Of a stretch of DNA of 64,000 nt, positions 24,231 to 35,905 are shown one piece after another. Origin of the DNA: Climacium dendroides (lineage: Eukaryota; Streptophyta; Bryopsida; Hypnales; Climaciaceae); contig OX467084.1 of the NCBI GenBank assembly GCA_950106755.1, positions 38,195,213 through 38,259,212 on the forward strand, in the 5' to 3' direction. Numbering within the stretch: the stretch's first letter is position 1; each line of letters opens with the position of its first letter. A program made the position numbers and the translations under genes. The notes beneath the pieces are model-generated. The model made no database searches, had not been told where the DNA came from, and saw only the letters and a list, made by a program, of their open reading frames with translations.

Positions 24231-24740
24231 ATGGGAGAAGAATTCAGATGCTTCGTGGGCGGCTTGGCCTGGGCCACGAGCGATGGCCGCTTGGAAGACG
24301 CCTTCCGCCCGTTCGGGGAGGTCGTGCAGAGCAAGGTCGTCACCGACCGCGACACCGGCCGCTCTCGTGGCTTCGGCTTCGTCACGTTCGCGGATGAGAC
24401 CGCCATGAACGAGGCGATCAAGGAGATGAACGGCAAGGAGCTCGACGGTCGGAACATCACCGTGAACCAGGCGCAGTCTCGTGGAGGAGGTGGCGGGGGT
24501 GGCGGAGGGGGGTACCGCGGCGGAAGTGGAGGTGGCGGTGGCTATGGCGGCGGTGGGGGTTACGGTGGAGGTGGTGGCTATGGAGGGGGAGGAGGCCGTT
24601 CGTACGATCGCGAGAGCGGGGGCGGCGGGGGTTATGGAGGCCGTGGCGGCGGGGGTTATGGAGGTGGTGGCTACGGAGGAGGTGGTCGTGGAGGCTCCGG
24701 CTCGGGCAGCTGGAGGAACGACCGTCAGAGCGAGTACTGA
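24231..24740 (+). CDS. Glycine-rich RNA-binding protein (one RRM + Gly-rich tail), gene A
   Basis: A 169-residue protein of the plant class IV glycine-rich RNA-binding family (the AtGRP7/8 type), which bind RNA in nucleus and cytoplasm and act in splicing, mRNA stability and cold or stress responses. One RRM covers about residues 5-83, with RNP2 CFVGGL at 7-12 and RNP1 RGFGFVTF at 46-53. It is followed by the family word [11 protein letters not shown] (74-84). Residues 85-169 are Gly-rich with YGGGG blocks, an RSYDRESG insert, and the end [10 protein letters not shown]. The frame is open about 80 codons further upstream, but [11 protein letters not shown] matches the family start and has A at -3 and G at +4. 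There is no intron in the RRM, where many family genes carry one. GC and GC3 are very high against the AT-rich surroundings. It is convergent with paralogue B. Confidence 0.95.
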   Translation: MGEEFRCFVGGLAWATSDGRLEDAFRPFGEVVQSKVVTDRDTGRSRGFGFVTFADETAMNEAIKEMNGKELDGRNITVNQAQSRGGGGGGGGGGYRGGSGGGGGYGGGGGYGGGGGYGGGGGRSYDRESGGGGGYGGRGGGGYGGGGYGGGGRGGSGSGSWRNDRQSEY

Positions 24741-25385
24741 TGAAGCCGCTGAAGGTGGTTGAGCCTCTGGTGGTTTGGAATGCACGCCGGGACTCGGGCG
24801 GAAGGTGCTTGTGGCCGGAAGCCTGGGTGTCGGGTTTGGTGAAACGATGTACTACAAGGGGGTTGCTGAAGGGGAAGACACTGAAGGGATGATGATACTG
24901 TTCGGGCCGGGAGAGATGCAACTGTTCACTGAAAAAAAAAAGCCACTCGAGATTTGACCGTTTATTGGAGCTGCCGCTTGGATCGGAGGCTTTTTCTGCG
25001 AAGAGGAAGACCCGCCTGCAGGCCGCGACAGTGGCGCCGCTTTATTGCTGTTCTTTGTTACCGTTTCTTGTTCTTGTTTTGATTGAATGTGCTCTTCTGC
25101 AGTACAGAGCAGGGCTCGTCCTTCACTGTTCCTGAAGTAGGATAACCACCCGTGGTACTCTGATACTCTCTTTTGTATGGAGCTTAATATGTGTTTGGCT
25201 CTCATGGTCTGGTCGCATGGTGTTTCTTGGATGGTCCCGTCGTGGTCTTTGTATCACGCGATTTTGGGGTTTCCTTCCGAACACCGGTGTGAGCTCTCGG
25301 TACTGAGTTCTCTGAAACGTGTTTCTTGGATACTTGGATTTTGTAAACCTGAATAAAAAGTTGACTGTGATGCGCCGTAACCTGC
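24741..25385 (+). other. Long 3' UTR of gene A, shared with gene B
   Basis: From the stop codon to just past the polyadenylation signal the sequence is homologous to the 3' region of gene B (60460-61089, inverted). Up to about 25205 it is almost identical: I see one substitution directly after the stop and a 10-A versus 8-A run. Divergence then rises, and similarity ends about 25-30 bp after AATAAA. U-rich words such as TTCTTGTTCTTGTTTTGATT lie in the middle. Short open frames in either direction here are incidental. Confidence 0.8.
25352..25357 (+). terminator. Polyadenylation signal AATAAA of gene A
   Basis: A canonical AATAAA about 610 bp after the stop codon, conserved at the same place in gene B. 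Plant signals are often degenerate, so the exact cleavage site is uncertain. Confidence 0.6.
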
Positions 25386-25389
25386 TTGT

Positions 25390-26485
25390 CTTTGTATTTC
25401 CATTTCTCAATGCCAGTCTGCGCTCAGCATACATCATTTGTTTTACTCTTTCTCTTGGTCTGAATACATCTTGTTGTCTGGTCTGAACACATCTTGATGA
25501 CAAGGTAGCAGAACCTTCATCATGTGGATTGCATCGGGTATCTTACTCATTCTTGTAGCAGACCTCCCGCATATTCGTCTTATCTGCATGTGACTCATAA
25601 CGAGTTCCTTCAAAATGCTCACGCAAGGGATCTCCTCTATCCGAGAGCTTTTGGGTCCTGACATGTTAAAAGAACCAAGTGAAAAGTAGTAAAAACAGAA
25701 TCAAATGGAGCTCGTTGATCAGTCTAGAATGAAAGGTTCCGTGGTATATACGTGATTACTGCTGCATGTATCCGCCGAAAGTTCAGCAAGCTCTTCACCA
25801 TCGTCGAGATCATTATGAAGAGTGCGAGTTCGCTGAAATGTAAGCTTAGTTCGATTTTCCAATGAACTTCAGTTTCTCACTGCGTTCGGAGAATGGAGAT
25901 TCTCAACGATTCTCAGTTTTAAGTGCATCATGTGTACTCAGTGGGGTAATTTACATACCGAAGATGTGTGGTGTTGAAGCTTGTTTGCAGTGATCCTGGC
26001 TGGTTGGTCCGCTTCCGTATCTAAATCCCTCAAACGAATGTTCGGTCCTAGATTTCGATGCTGGCATTTATTTCACTACAGTAGTGATGTAGTGGTGGAA
26101 GTAGAATCCAACTCAGAATTGTACTGCAAAATCCATAGGGTTGGGTATGTTGAATTATTAAATATTGTTGAACCCTGAATCGCTAGGGTAGCCGGAAGCG
26201 GCTTCTGCGTGACAAAATGATGCCCCGCTCCTACAAGACAAAAATTCCTTTTTTCATCCAATTTTTTTTTCGTTCAATCTTGGAGATAGTGTTCAGCACA
26301 CTATTCGAGTACTAAATGAGGGCGCATTTAATGTTTTCTTGGTCCTGGTGGAAGTCAGATCCCCGGCAGACACTTCCAAAGAAGGACGGGTGTAAGGGCG
26401 GGCTTCCATGTGCAGTCCGGGACCAGTGGGCAGTGGAGTCTGCTGATCGCCGGTGGAATGGGCAACTGCGGTGGAATGGGCTACT
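25390..26485. other. Spacer downstream of gene A
   Basis: Moderate GC, non-repetitive by eye, with no conserved domain in its short frames. It may be the flank of an unseen gene or old unique DNA. Confidence 0.35.
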
Positions 26486-26490
26486 GTAAG

Positions 26491-26603
26491 AGCATCCCCA
26501 CAGCAACACGCTGAAGCAACACTGTAAAGTTTCTACACCATTCATCTTCTAATTATGAGGGATGTCCTCCATTGATTTGGTTCACGTGTTGCTGTGAGAT
26601 GCT
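26491..26603. mobile_element. Small inverted-repeat element (MITE-like)
   Basis: The ends AGCATCCCCACAGCAACACG and CGTGTTGCTGTGAGATGCT are inverted copies with two or three mismatches, enclosing ~75 bp. GAGCATCCCCA-type ends are frequent among plant MITEs. No clear target duplication, so the superfamily is not assigned. Confidence 0.5.
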
Positions 26604-26609
26604 AGAAAA

Positions 26610-29600
26610 ATATTTTGTTATAGTGTAAAAATGGAGGTTTCAAAACTAATTTGTTGGAGTGTAAAAATGGAGGAACCAAAACTAACAGAAAAATGGTAGG
26701 ATTGGCAACCAACCCATGTGCAAAAATAAAAGGTGCATATGTAGCTTTGGTTTTTACAAAATTGTTAAATTTTAGCCACTTATCATTTTGAGTTCAAGGC
26801 TAATACCCAAGTTGTTGAAGGTGGGTATGTTTTTGGATAAGTTGGAGATTGTTTTAGGGTTAACTGTTGAGGGTATCACTTTAGAATTGGTCATGGTAGC
26901 TAAACCTTGCTCCATTGTTTTATTTGCCCAATGTAATGAAATTTGGAGTTTAATCAAGACCAACATGTTTTTGAATGAGGATTGTAGCCTTTGCAAATTT
27001 GAAGTTGAAGGAAAGTGGCATCTGAGAATTTGGTACTAGAAAAATGAACCAAACAATTTTAATAAGGAAATTTCTAAGGGCACTGGTTTTTTTCAAGGGT
27101 ACAAAAAAAAAATCCAACTCGTACGAAAAGGAGGCAAATTATCAAGCAACTCTAAAAACTTCCCAAACGTTGAGTCCAATGCAAAAACAATGAATTGGGC
27201 AACAGAAATGTCTCCTCTAATAATTAATGCTCCCGTAAGATCATATTTTCACCTACATGAGTCTTGTAATTCTATAAGATTGTCCTCATAGTCATAGAAT
27301 CATTGGCAACTTTTGCTTCACAATAAGTGGCTCAATGTTCTAGAATTAACAATAGAAATTAGATATTATAAGTGATTTTTGAAGTTGATTTGAAGTTGAA
27401 CATTAGTGAGTTGAATAATAGAAATTGATTTTGATTGGCAAGAACATATAACTATTGTAGTGTTAATCCTGAAAGGACATTGAGAACAAAAAGTAGTCAA
27501 TGGATGACTATCAATGTTCTTGTAGAAGTGAGCAATGTATCCACTAGTTCAATAATTGGATCATTTTTGGCTCACTACCCTCGTTGGTGATATGTCTTGT
27601 TCTTTAAGAATTCACTCTAAAAAGACATCACTTCAGTGGCAAGTATTCTATCAATAATGATTCAATTTTTGAACCAATAGGTGCATCCTTTGTTTCTACA
27701 ATAACAAATAAAGAGTTATTCATTGGGCACTTTTAGTGCTCAACATCATTTCAAGGATAAAGCATAATAGAAGCCTTCTACTTGATTGTGGGACATTCAC
27801 TTCTAAGTTATACCTTTTGTTTTGAAATGGATTTGTCTTTTATTTTCTCAAATAAAAAAATATAATGAAAAGGGTTTTATATCAATTGCAAAAAATATTA
27901 GAACAATTTAAAATACTGACCAAATATGTATTCTTGAACTCTAAAATTGCAAATGAAATGAAAATTTATCATTACTTCCACGATAGAAAAGTCATAAATG
28001 AATCCACTATATTGTGAAGTTTGGATTTTGACATTTTGACCTTGCAATTATGATAATTCACAATCTTTTTGGATCTCTTTGAGTTTTTGAAGTTGGTTAG
28101 AAAGTAAACTAGGCATTCAAGTTCATTTTTATTATTTTGTTAAAAAAAATTAAATGTACAAACTTTTTTGGGTCAATGTAAGGAAAAAAATTAATTAAAA
28201 ACTTCAACAATAAAAAGTCATATTAGACTATCATATGGGAAAAAATCAAAATTAGAACTTGTACAATGCAAGAAAATAATGTTCAAAGTTGTAAAGAAAG
28301 TTTCATTTCAACTCTATTTAACAAGATATACAATCCTTAATCCTCTTGTAGTGAGATTTTTATATATTTCACACAAATTTTATTTTGTTTTTTGATGGCT
28401 ACATCTTCTACTAGGTGAATCACAAAATTGCTTAGTTTGAAACTTTAAAGGAGTTTTACATATGTTGCCCAGCTTCGGTTTGCTTCAACGATACACTCTT
28501 GTGCATAAACCTGGCAAATCCATCCCTCAACGGCAATTTTGGTGGAATTACTGCAATCCATTGTTGAAATCAGACAAGCAGTCAGAGGTGATGTCCGGTG
28601 ATCAAGAATAAAGTGGTCAGTGAATATGGCTTTTGCAGGGTGTTGCCAAAGAATTGGTGTCAATTGTGGACAACAAAAATGCAAGAACAACAAAATTTGG
28701 CATGAAAGATTAGATTGAGTCGTGAAAACAAGGGTGTTGCAATATGGAAGCATGGTTCATGAACCCTCAACGCAATCTCGTGAACCCGCCTCATTGGATG
28801 GATCTACGGCCAATGGTTTGTCATCGGCTCCTCTTGGTCAAAAGCTGGACATTGAATGCAACTGACAAGTCTTACGTTTTACTCTTGGCCTCCTTTCCAT
28901 GATTGTTGTGCTCCACCCAACAAATCCACAATTTAAAAGCAAATTTAGTCATTCACGTATCCCATCTATTATTCTATCAATCCCAATTTAGTTTTTCGAA
29001 TATATGGCTTTTTCCAGTTTTAAATGGCGAGAATCTGACCACTTGGGTGGTATAGGGTTAAGCTAAAATTTTAGAATGATTCATTCAAAGTTGAATTTGT
29101 AGAAATCTACCCAAATTTTCAATTGATCATTCAATAATAAAGTAACCCTTTAGGGATAATTTAAATAAGCAACAAAATTTACACCATATTTATGGGTGAG
29201 AACAAAACCAATACTCTAGCATTATTCTAATTTGGATGGCCACATCGAAGTTTTTTCAAGTAGATTGATATAACACTTTGAAATTATATTGAAAAAATCT
29301 CCTAGTATGATTTTGATGAGGAAATTTGATAGATCTTCAAAGGTTAGGAAGATTTATAGTAGAAGACAAGATAGACTACATGTATTTTGTAGAAATAAAG
29401 CTTCCTAGCAAGGAAAAACATCATCATTTGATTGGTGTTTGTTGAATTATAATAAAACCCTCAAAGACAAAGAAGTACAAATTGAGTGCCATGTTTTTTT
29501 TCCAAGAGACTGAATAGGCTTTAAAAAGATTTTATTTTGTTAAATTTTATTTATTTTGTGACCAATACTTATGTTGCTCCTTGTTGCTTCTAGTGATATT

Positions 29601-30140
29601 TCATTTAGAACATGAATTGTATGTAGTGCAATCAAATATGATTAGTCAAATATAATAAAAATTTTAATCTTTTGGGGGTACATGGCCAAATTTGTTCTTT
29701 TGGATGAATCCATGGTTTTGTTTTCTCTTAAAATTTGTTTCCACGTTGGGCTCAAGACACTTTGGTCTTGAATTTGTAATTTTTTCTCTTGTTTGCACTA
29801 GTATTTGGAAAAATAAAATAAATGTATCATTTTGCAAATTTTGATGAAGTGTCTCTTAGTTTGAGTGGTTGAAGTGGCCAACTAGAGCGTCACAAATGTC
29901 TGGGAGGTGTGCATTGAAAGCATAAAATGATCACACAATATACATAGAAAGCCACAATGATCACCTACATCAGTTTTGTAAGTAGCCTATGGTTGGAAAT
30001 TGGTTTGCTTACAAATAAAAAATGGGACAATCAGAATCTTTACAAAAAAAGTCATGATAATTTTGTTTTTGAAGGAGAAAATATCAGAAATTATGAATTC
30101 TTCTTCAATCTATTTCTCTATATGGAATTTTTTTCCTCTT
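26610..30140. other. AT-rich intergenic DNA with one GC-richer patch
   Basis: No gene recognised. 28440-28930 is less AT-rich and includes a 102-codon minus-strand frame (28445-28753) with several Cys residues but no known motif. It could be a gene fragment or an old insertion. Confidence 0.35.
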
Positions 30141-30146
30141 TCTAGT

Positions 30147-30797
30147 TGATGAATGACAAAGAATCTCTCCACGCAGGACAAAAGTGCAACAATTCATCTT
30201 CCAAATTTTGTGTTGAAAAACAAATGTCTCCTATAGTAGTTTGTCTTCCAGTGAGTGCTTTTGCATCTTTTTAAGCCAACAATTTACACAGTACCCAAAC
30301 GAACAATTTCCACGATGACCGGCTCGTTGTCTAATCCTTAAACAACGAGCCAGTTACCGTGGAAATCATTTGTTTGGATATTGTGCAAATTGTTGGCTTA
30401 AAAAAAGACAAAAAAAAAAACTCACTCATTGGAAGGCAAACTACTATACAAGACCTTCCCTCCTTCATGCAAAATTCCAAGGATGAATGACACAAAATCT
30501 TTGGACAAAAATCTGACTATCAAAAGATCCTTGGACTGTCCAAAGATTTTGTGTCATTCATTGACTAGAAAATGGTTGTAACATCATTTATGGGTTAACC
30601 CTTAAACAACAAGCCATCCACCATGGAAAGCATCTGTTTTGGTACACAGTGTGAACTGTTGGCTTAAAAAGATGCAAAAGCACTCATTAGAAAGCAAACT
30701 ACTATCGAAGACAAATGTTTCCCTTTTCACACGAAATTTGGAGGATGAATAATTGCACCCTTGTCCTATATGGAGAGAGATTCTTTGTCATTCATCG
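30147..30797. mobile_element. Composite fold-back element, ~650 bp
   Basis: It starts GATGAATGACAAAGAATCTC and ends with the inverted counterpart GATTCTTTGTCATTC. The arms remain related for about 150-200 bp, through CAAATGTCTCC, TAGTAGTTTG and AAGATGCAAAAG/TTTTTAAGCCAACA. A further inverted copy of the inner arm lies inside (30361-30495), and a separate tight palindrome is at 30482-30560 (GAATGACACAAAATCTTTGG and its complement). Partial copies of the same end occur at 37093-37155 and 39925-40030. It has no coding capacity. Confidence 0.72.
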
Positions 30798-30887
30798 GCC
30801 CCCAAATGTCCTCCTCTGTGCCGTTTATGGGTGAAGGAGGGTAAGCGGTTGGAAATAAGTCATTATCCTCATCACTGGAATCCATTA

Positions 30888-31150
30888 CACTAAAATTGGT
30901 AAATAGTGTTGGGTGATTATTAGTGTTGTAGTGAATTGGATCATACCCTTACCTTATTATACTACCGTTCCAACTTCTATCTTTTGTTCCCATCTAACAC
31001 TAAACGCACTCTCGTAGAAATGTTGAAATGACCCAATTGTACTACAGAGCTAAAATAGTGTTAAATAATGTTCTAACACTAACCTTGCAAGTCACAATTA
31101 GTGTTATTGTTGACAATTAGTGTAACCCACACTATTTACCAATTTTAGTG
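30888..31150. mobile_element. Inverted-repeat MITE, 263 bp, TA flanks
   Basis: The ends are CACTAAAATTGGTAAATAGT and ACTATTTACCAATTTTAGTG. TA lies directly outside both. The ends start with CACTA, but the dinucleotide TA duplication would also fit a Stowaway/mariner-type MITE, so the superfamily stays open. Internal words TTAGTGTTGT / ACACTAATTG recur. Confidence 0.7.
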
Positions 31151-31349
31151 TAGTTGCGACCAATTGCACCAATCCAAAAAAAACAGTGACTCGCTTGCTT
31201 TATGGATGATTACACGTTCTTTGAGAATGGAACTGAATGCCTGCCTGCCTGGATCTGCATCCCCCATCCCCCATGGGAAAAAGCTTCAAACCACCACCTA
31301 ATTCATGGGTGGTCTTTGTTTTGGAGGTCTCGGAAGGAAGGAGGAGTAC

Positions 31350-31628
31350 GGCAACTTAACCCCTGTGCGTCACAGAGAAAACAGCATAAGTGAAGAACAT
31401 TTTTTGTTGGATCTAGAAAATCCAAAATAATTTGAAAACTACTCAGTTATTGAAGTTTTCACCGTTGAGATTTGAAGCCAACTTGCTGACGAGTGCAAAT
31501 CTGCAATTTACAAGAGAATCTATCATATAGATTTCCAGATTATAACAATTGATGAACATGGTATTTTGCACTTCCTGTTTTTGCAGGGTCCCCAAAACGT
31601 CCGCTCTGACGCACAGGGGTTAATTGCC
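31350..31628. mobile_element. Inverted-repeat element with TTAACCCCTGTGCGTCA ends
   Basis: Left end GGCAACTTAACCCCTGTGCG and right end CGCACAGGGGTTAATTGCC are inverted copies with one single-base indel, spaced ~240 bp apart. The TTAACCCCT word links it to the TTAA-ended family seen later in the window. There is no coding frame across the interior. Confidence 0.6.
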
Positions 31629-31750
31629 AAGGTGCAGACAAATCCGAGCTTGAAAGAAGGTATGGAGGGAGTGGGGTGCACCACCAGCTTCTTCTTCTTA
31701 GGATTATTATCCGGTTCATAGTCATTGTTAGCTGGTGGAAAAAAACCCAA

Positions 31751-32311
31751 TTGCAATTTGAAACACGTAGAGGAGAAAAAAAAACAGTTGCTATTTGAAA
31801 CACACAGAGGAAAAAAAAACGGTTGCAATTTGAAACACATAGAGGAGAAAAAAAAAACAGGTGCTATTTGAAACACGTAGAGGAAAAAAATAACGGTTGC
31901 AATTTGAAACATGTAGAGGGGAAAAACCTAGTTGCAATTTCAAACACGTAGAGGAAAAAAAAACCGGTTGCAATTTGAAACATGTAGAGGAAAAAAAAAC
32001 CTAGTTGCAATTTGAAACATGTAGAGGAAAAAAAAACTAGTTGCAAATTGAAACACGTAGAGGAAAAAAACCCAGTTGTAATTTGAAACGCGTAGAGGAA
32101 AAAAAAAACAGTTGCAATTTGAAACACATAGAGAAAAACCTCCGGTTGCAATTTGAAACACATAGAGGAAAAAAAAACCGGTTGCAATTTGAAACACGTA
32201 GAGGAAAACCCCCGGTTGCAATTTGAAACACATAGAGAAAAAAATCCAAGTTGCAAACACATAAAGAAAAAAACCCAATTGCAATTTGAAATGCGTAGAG
32301 AAAAAAACCCG
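31751..32311. repeat. Minisatellite, ~36-bp unit, ~16 copies
   Basis: Sixteen head-to-tail units of TTGCAATTTGAAACACGTAG plus an A-rich linker of varying length (about AGGAAAAAAAAACCGG). Typical units are 34-38 bp and one internally deleted unit is shorter. Most variation is in the length of the A run and at ACACGTAG/ACACATAG/ACATGTAG. Because the unit is close to a multiple of three, all minus-strand frames stay open with Phe/Cys/Leu-rich repeats; these are not proteins. The array starts within 130 bp of the inverted-repeat element before it. Confidence 0.93.
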
Positions 32312-34770
32312 GGGGAAAAATCTATTCAAAAAATGTAATTAGAATAAAAATAGTATAGAGAAAAAAAAAATGGACTTGGTACTTGGAAAAATGATGCAAT
32401 GTGGAAATAAATATGGACTTCGTATTTGAAAAAATGATGCAATGTGGAAATTGAAAGGAAAATAGCTAGTAAAACTCAAAAAATATGGTGAATGAGGTCA
32501 TTTGATTCTTTGGAACACTCTTGCCGTGATAGATGGAGGGACAATGAGAGCGTGATGGGAACTAGAAGGAAAGTTAATTAGCAACAAAAAAGTATTAAAA
32601 TAGGAATAACAATAACAGTGCCCTCCCCCTCTAATGGTAGAGTAGGGTGTCATGAAAGGAATAATAGCTTTTCTATTGTTGATTTGAAAAAAATTTGATT
32701 GGCTCAAACTTGATTACAAACAAGTTCCAAAGGTAGTTGTTTTAGGCAAAGCTATGATACATGAATAGGATCTAGATGAAGAATCCACAATCATATTGAA
32801 CTAAATATTTATTCTTGACGGAAAAAAATTCCTTTTTTGTATTCTTCCTCATCCTTATTTTCTCACACATTGAGCTCCATTTTTTTTTTTAAAATCCAAA
32901 ATTCTATAGGTTGAAATGCTTATTTTTAACCGTTCATGGTATTCCTACTTTACAGTAGGTTTTGATTCAATATCATCATATTGCAATGAGCTTTGTTTGG
33001 ATGTATTTTTGTGTACAAAATACATAGTATTGGGATCTTTGTGTATAGATATATTGTAAATAAGTGTATGTGCCAACCTTGTTTTTAATTAACCCATAAA
33101 GATTCATGACTACTGGTATGTTTTATGCAATACTACTCCAAAATTGTCAAAATTTGTATTGCAAAGGATAGAAATGAAAAAAAATTATAAAAAATAAAAA
33201 AATTCTCATGGTTCTCAACAATTAGATCTTGTTGTAGGTAATTATGAAAAGTGTAAAAAAATTAAAATTGAACACACAACGTGTGAGATGAAGTTTGAAG
33301 GAAAAAGTAAAGCTTTTCTTGCACAATGCTATTCCATCCAACAAGCATCGATTCCTCTTGGTGTGCAACCTTTACACCAAAAACAATTTAAATTCATCAA
33401 AATGAAAATTATTGTTGTGAGAAGATTAAGGGGCACAAATCCACTCATTTATTTTTTGTGAATCCAATTGTTAATAGTATCTTAACCCAAAGAGTCAACA
33501 TGTAGTATAGCATGTTTTTGAAGATCTTTTCAAAAAATCAATAAAATATTCAATTTCTATAACAACAACTAAGTATCATGAATGAACTTCATAAGTTGTT
33601 TCAACATTATAGAGATAAAGTAATGCCCTCACATATTTCACTTCATTTGTGGACTTGAAATGAAAGAATATTCCATTAAAAATGTGGGTTCAAAAAATCT
33701 AAATCTAAAAATAAAAAAACAAAAACTATTGAGCAACATTGTTGTTTTCAAAACAAATCTTATAACCCTTGATTCATAACTTAAATTCTATAAAATTTGA
33801 ACATCCATAAAATGATTATTTATAAGATTTATTTCAAATCATTTATTTTTTTAAATTCCAAAATCTTTAATTACAACAAGTTGTTCAAAATCCCAAAATA
33901 ATCCATTTCAAGACTTTGAAGCTTTAGGATTTTATCTATTACATTCAAAGGCCCACTAAAAAGAAGTCCACCTTTGTGGAATGAACATTCTTGTTCATTT
34001 TAATACATATCATCCAAAATTGAATGAAAATTCTATCCAATTAGAATGAACTACATTGAAAATAACACAAAAACATCATGATAACTTTAAAACTATGACT
34101 ACTCTTGATAATAGAATTTCAAAATCCAATGGTACCAATGTAGAAGCAAAGTATAATGTTTGAAATTTCAAAATGCGGTCTTCTTTAGTAACCAATTTGA
34201 TGATATTGAGGTGAATAATATATTGTAAGAGAAAAATATTTATAAGCAAAAATACTCCAAAATACTTGAAAAATAAATTTGGGATTTAAAAGGATTTACT
34301 AAAAGGTTACAAGGATTTTTTACTAATGTAAATTAAGCCATCCCATGTTTGATTTAGAACCAATAATAAAATTTGTTTTTGAAACAAAACCATGTAATAT
34401 AAAGTGAGGTCTATTAACTTGCTTGGTTCAATATAGATTTTGGAAAATTCATCACCTTGCGCTTCTTTATCAAGTTCGATGGATGTAAACTTTGAGAAAT
34501 GTTTTTTTTCTAAAATTCGATGCAAGCACAAAGTCTTCTCCTCCAAAGAAACAAACAAACCTAAGTGGAAACTTGCGGCTCCCCGTGCTAATCCTCTCAA
34601 TTCTCAAACAATTGTGGGATTCAAGTGGTTTGATGTGTGGGCTCCCATTTGATTGGGTCCCATCTTTCTCTATATTGTATTTTTTATTTACATAGAGAAA
34701 TCAAAATTAGTCATACAATTTACCATATTTACATATGTAAAATGTATTTTTCAAAGTCACAATATTTAAA
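32312..34770. other. AT-rich intergenic DNA, nothing supportable
   Basis: No gene, RNA gene or element ends recognised. Short frames near 34307-34840 show no conserved motif. Confidence 0.45.
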
Positions 34771-34773
34771 TTA

Positions 34774-34956
34774 CACTAGTAGAAAACGCAAGAATTTCAA
34801 CAGAATTCTGTTGTTTCGGTCGCGTTGTTTCGGTCACTGAACAACAGAAATCTGTTGAAATTAACAGAAATTCAACAGATTTATGTTGTTCAGTGACCGA
34901 AACAACGCGACCGAAACAACAGAATTCTATTGAAATTCCTGGGTTTTCTACTAGTG
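34774..34956. mobile_element. CACTA-type fold-back MITE, 183 bp, TSD TTA
   Basis: The ends are CACTAGTAGAAAACGC and GGGTTTTCTACTAGTG. TTA flanks both sides (34771-34773 and 34957-34959). The two arms of ~86 bases are complementary except for about four positions, with a loop of ~10 bases, so the whole element is a long near-perfect hairpin. The CACTAGTAGAAAA terminus and TTA duplication fit either a CACTA MITE or a TTA-targeting PIF/Harbinger-like one; the CACTA start is favoured. Confidence 0.88.
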
Positions 34957-34959
34957 TTA

Positions 34960-35905
34960 GGAAAGCTTGAAATATTATTATTTTGTACTACCTTGAGCAA
35001 AAATAAAGAAATTGTAGTGACACTAACTTTATGGGTGATTCTAATTTTGTGCCATCACAAATAGGGTGAATCACTATATTTAAGATATATGGTAGAACAA
35101 CCCATTTCCACCAACTATCTAATTTTGTCATCATTCTTTATTCACCCATTCCCCTACAAAAACTCATCCCAATTTGTTTAGTTTTTCACAAAATTAGGAC
35201 CAACAAGGTTTAAAGTGTCAATTCCTTAATGGTGAATACTCAGATACCATTGGATACATGAGAGAAGGTTATAGATTGTTTATGGGATGTCTATAACTCC
35301 ACTCTTTTATCGATTTTATAATTTTAGGACAAACCGCTTTAGAAATATCACAGAAATGACAATTTTAGTTGAAAAATTATAATTCCACTTGGGTTTGATT
35401 TGTATAACAAGCACACACCACCTCTAAAAAAATATGTATCCTTATCCTAGTTGTCCCCATGATATTTAGATTGCAAATCAAGTTAGTAAGATAGACCAAC
35501 GCACTATTGTTTGCAACCTAGTTTTGTCACCTACTTTTGGCCCCAATTCCACCTAAAATCCTCTCCAATTCTCTTTCTTTTATGACAAAATCAAAGAATA
35601 CTATGACAAAAATCAAGTATTTTATGACAACAAGGAATAACATGTCACTCCATTAATAGAGAATATCTAGTACTTTATTAGGTAGTTTTGGATTAATTAT
35701 GGCTCTAGCCTAGAGGTGGTTCTATAATTTCAAGATTGACCACTTCAAAAATCACAGAAACTACAAATTTGATTTGAAAATTATATTTCCACTTGGGTTT
35801 GACTCATGAAACAAGCACACACACCTTTGAAAAACATGTGCTCCTCTTAGAATTGGCCCTAAGATGTCCAGATTCCAAATCAGGGTGGTAATAGGCTTAT
35901 CTACT
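34960..35905. other. AT-rich intergenic DNA with related ~400-bp direct segments
   Basis: Two partly similar stretches share ATCACAGAAA, ACTTGGGTTTGA, AACAAGCACACAC and CCAGATTGCAAATC-like words (around 35330-35480 and 35745-35900). This suggests a decayed duplication. No gene. Confidence 0.4.

Noticed and set aside
23961..24785. Long minus-strand open frames antisense to gene A (up to 274 codons)
   Set aside because: They are the complement of the GC-rich Gly-codon repeats, giving Ala/Pro/Thr/Ser-rich artefacts with no family motif.
31751..32311. CRISPR-like array
   Set aside because: The repeats are head-to-tail with A-rich linkers rather than unique spacers, and the context is a plant nuclear genome.
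31523..32338. Phe/Cys/Leu-rich open frames on the minus strand, up to 132 codons
   Set aside because: All three frames are open because the minisatellite unit is near a multiple of three; unit-length changes shift the frame, so no single protein is kept.
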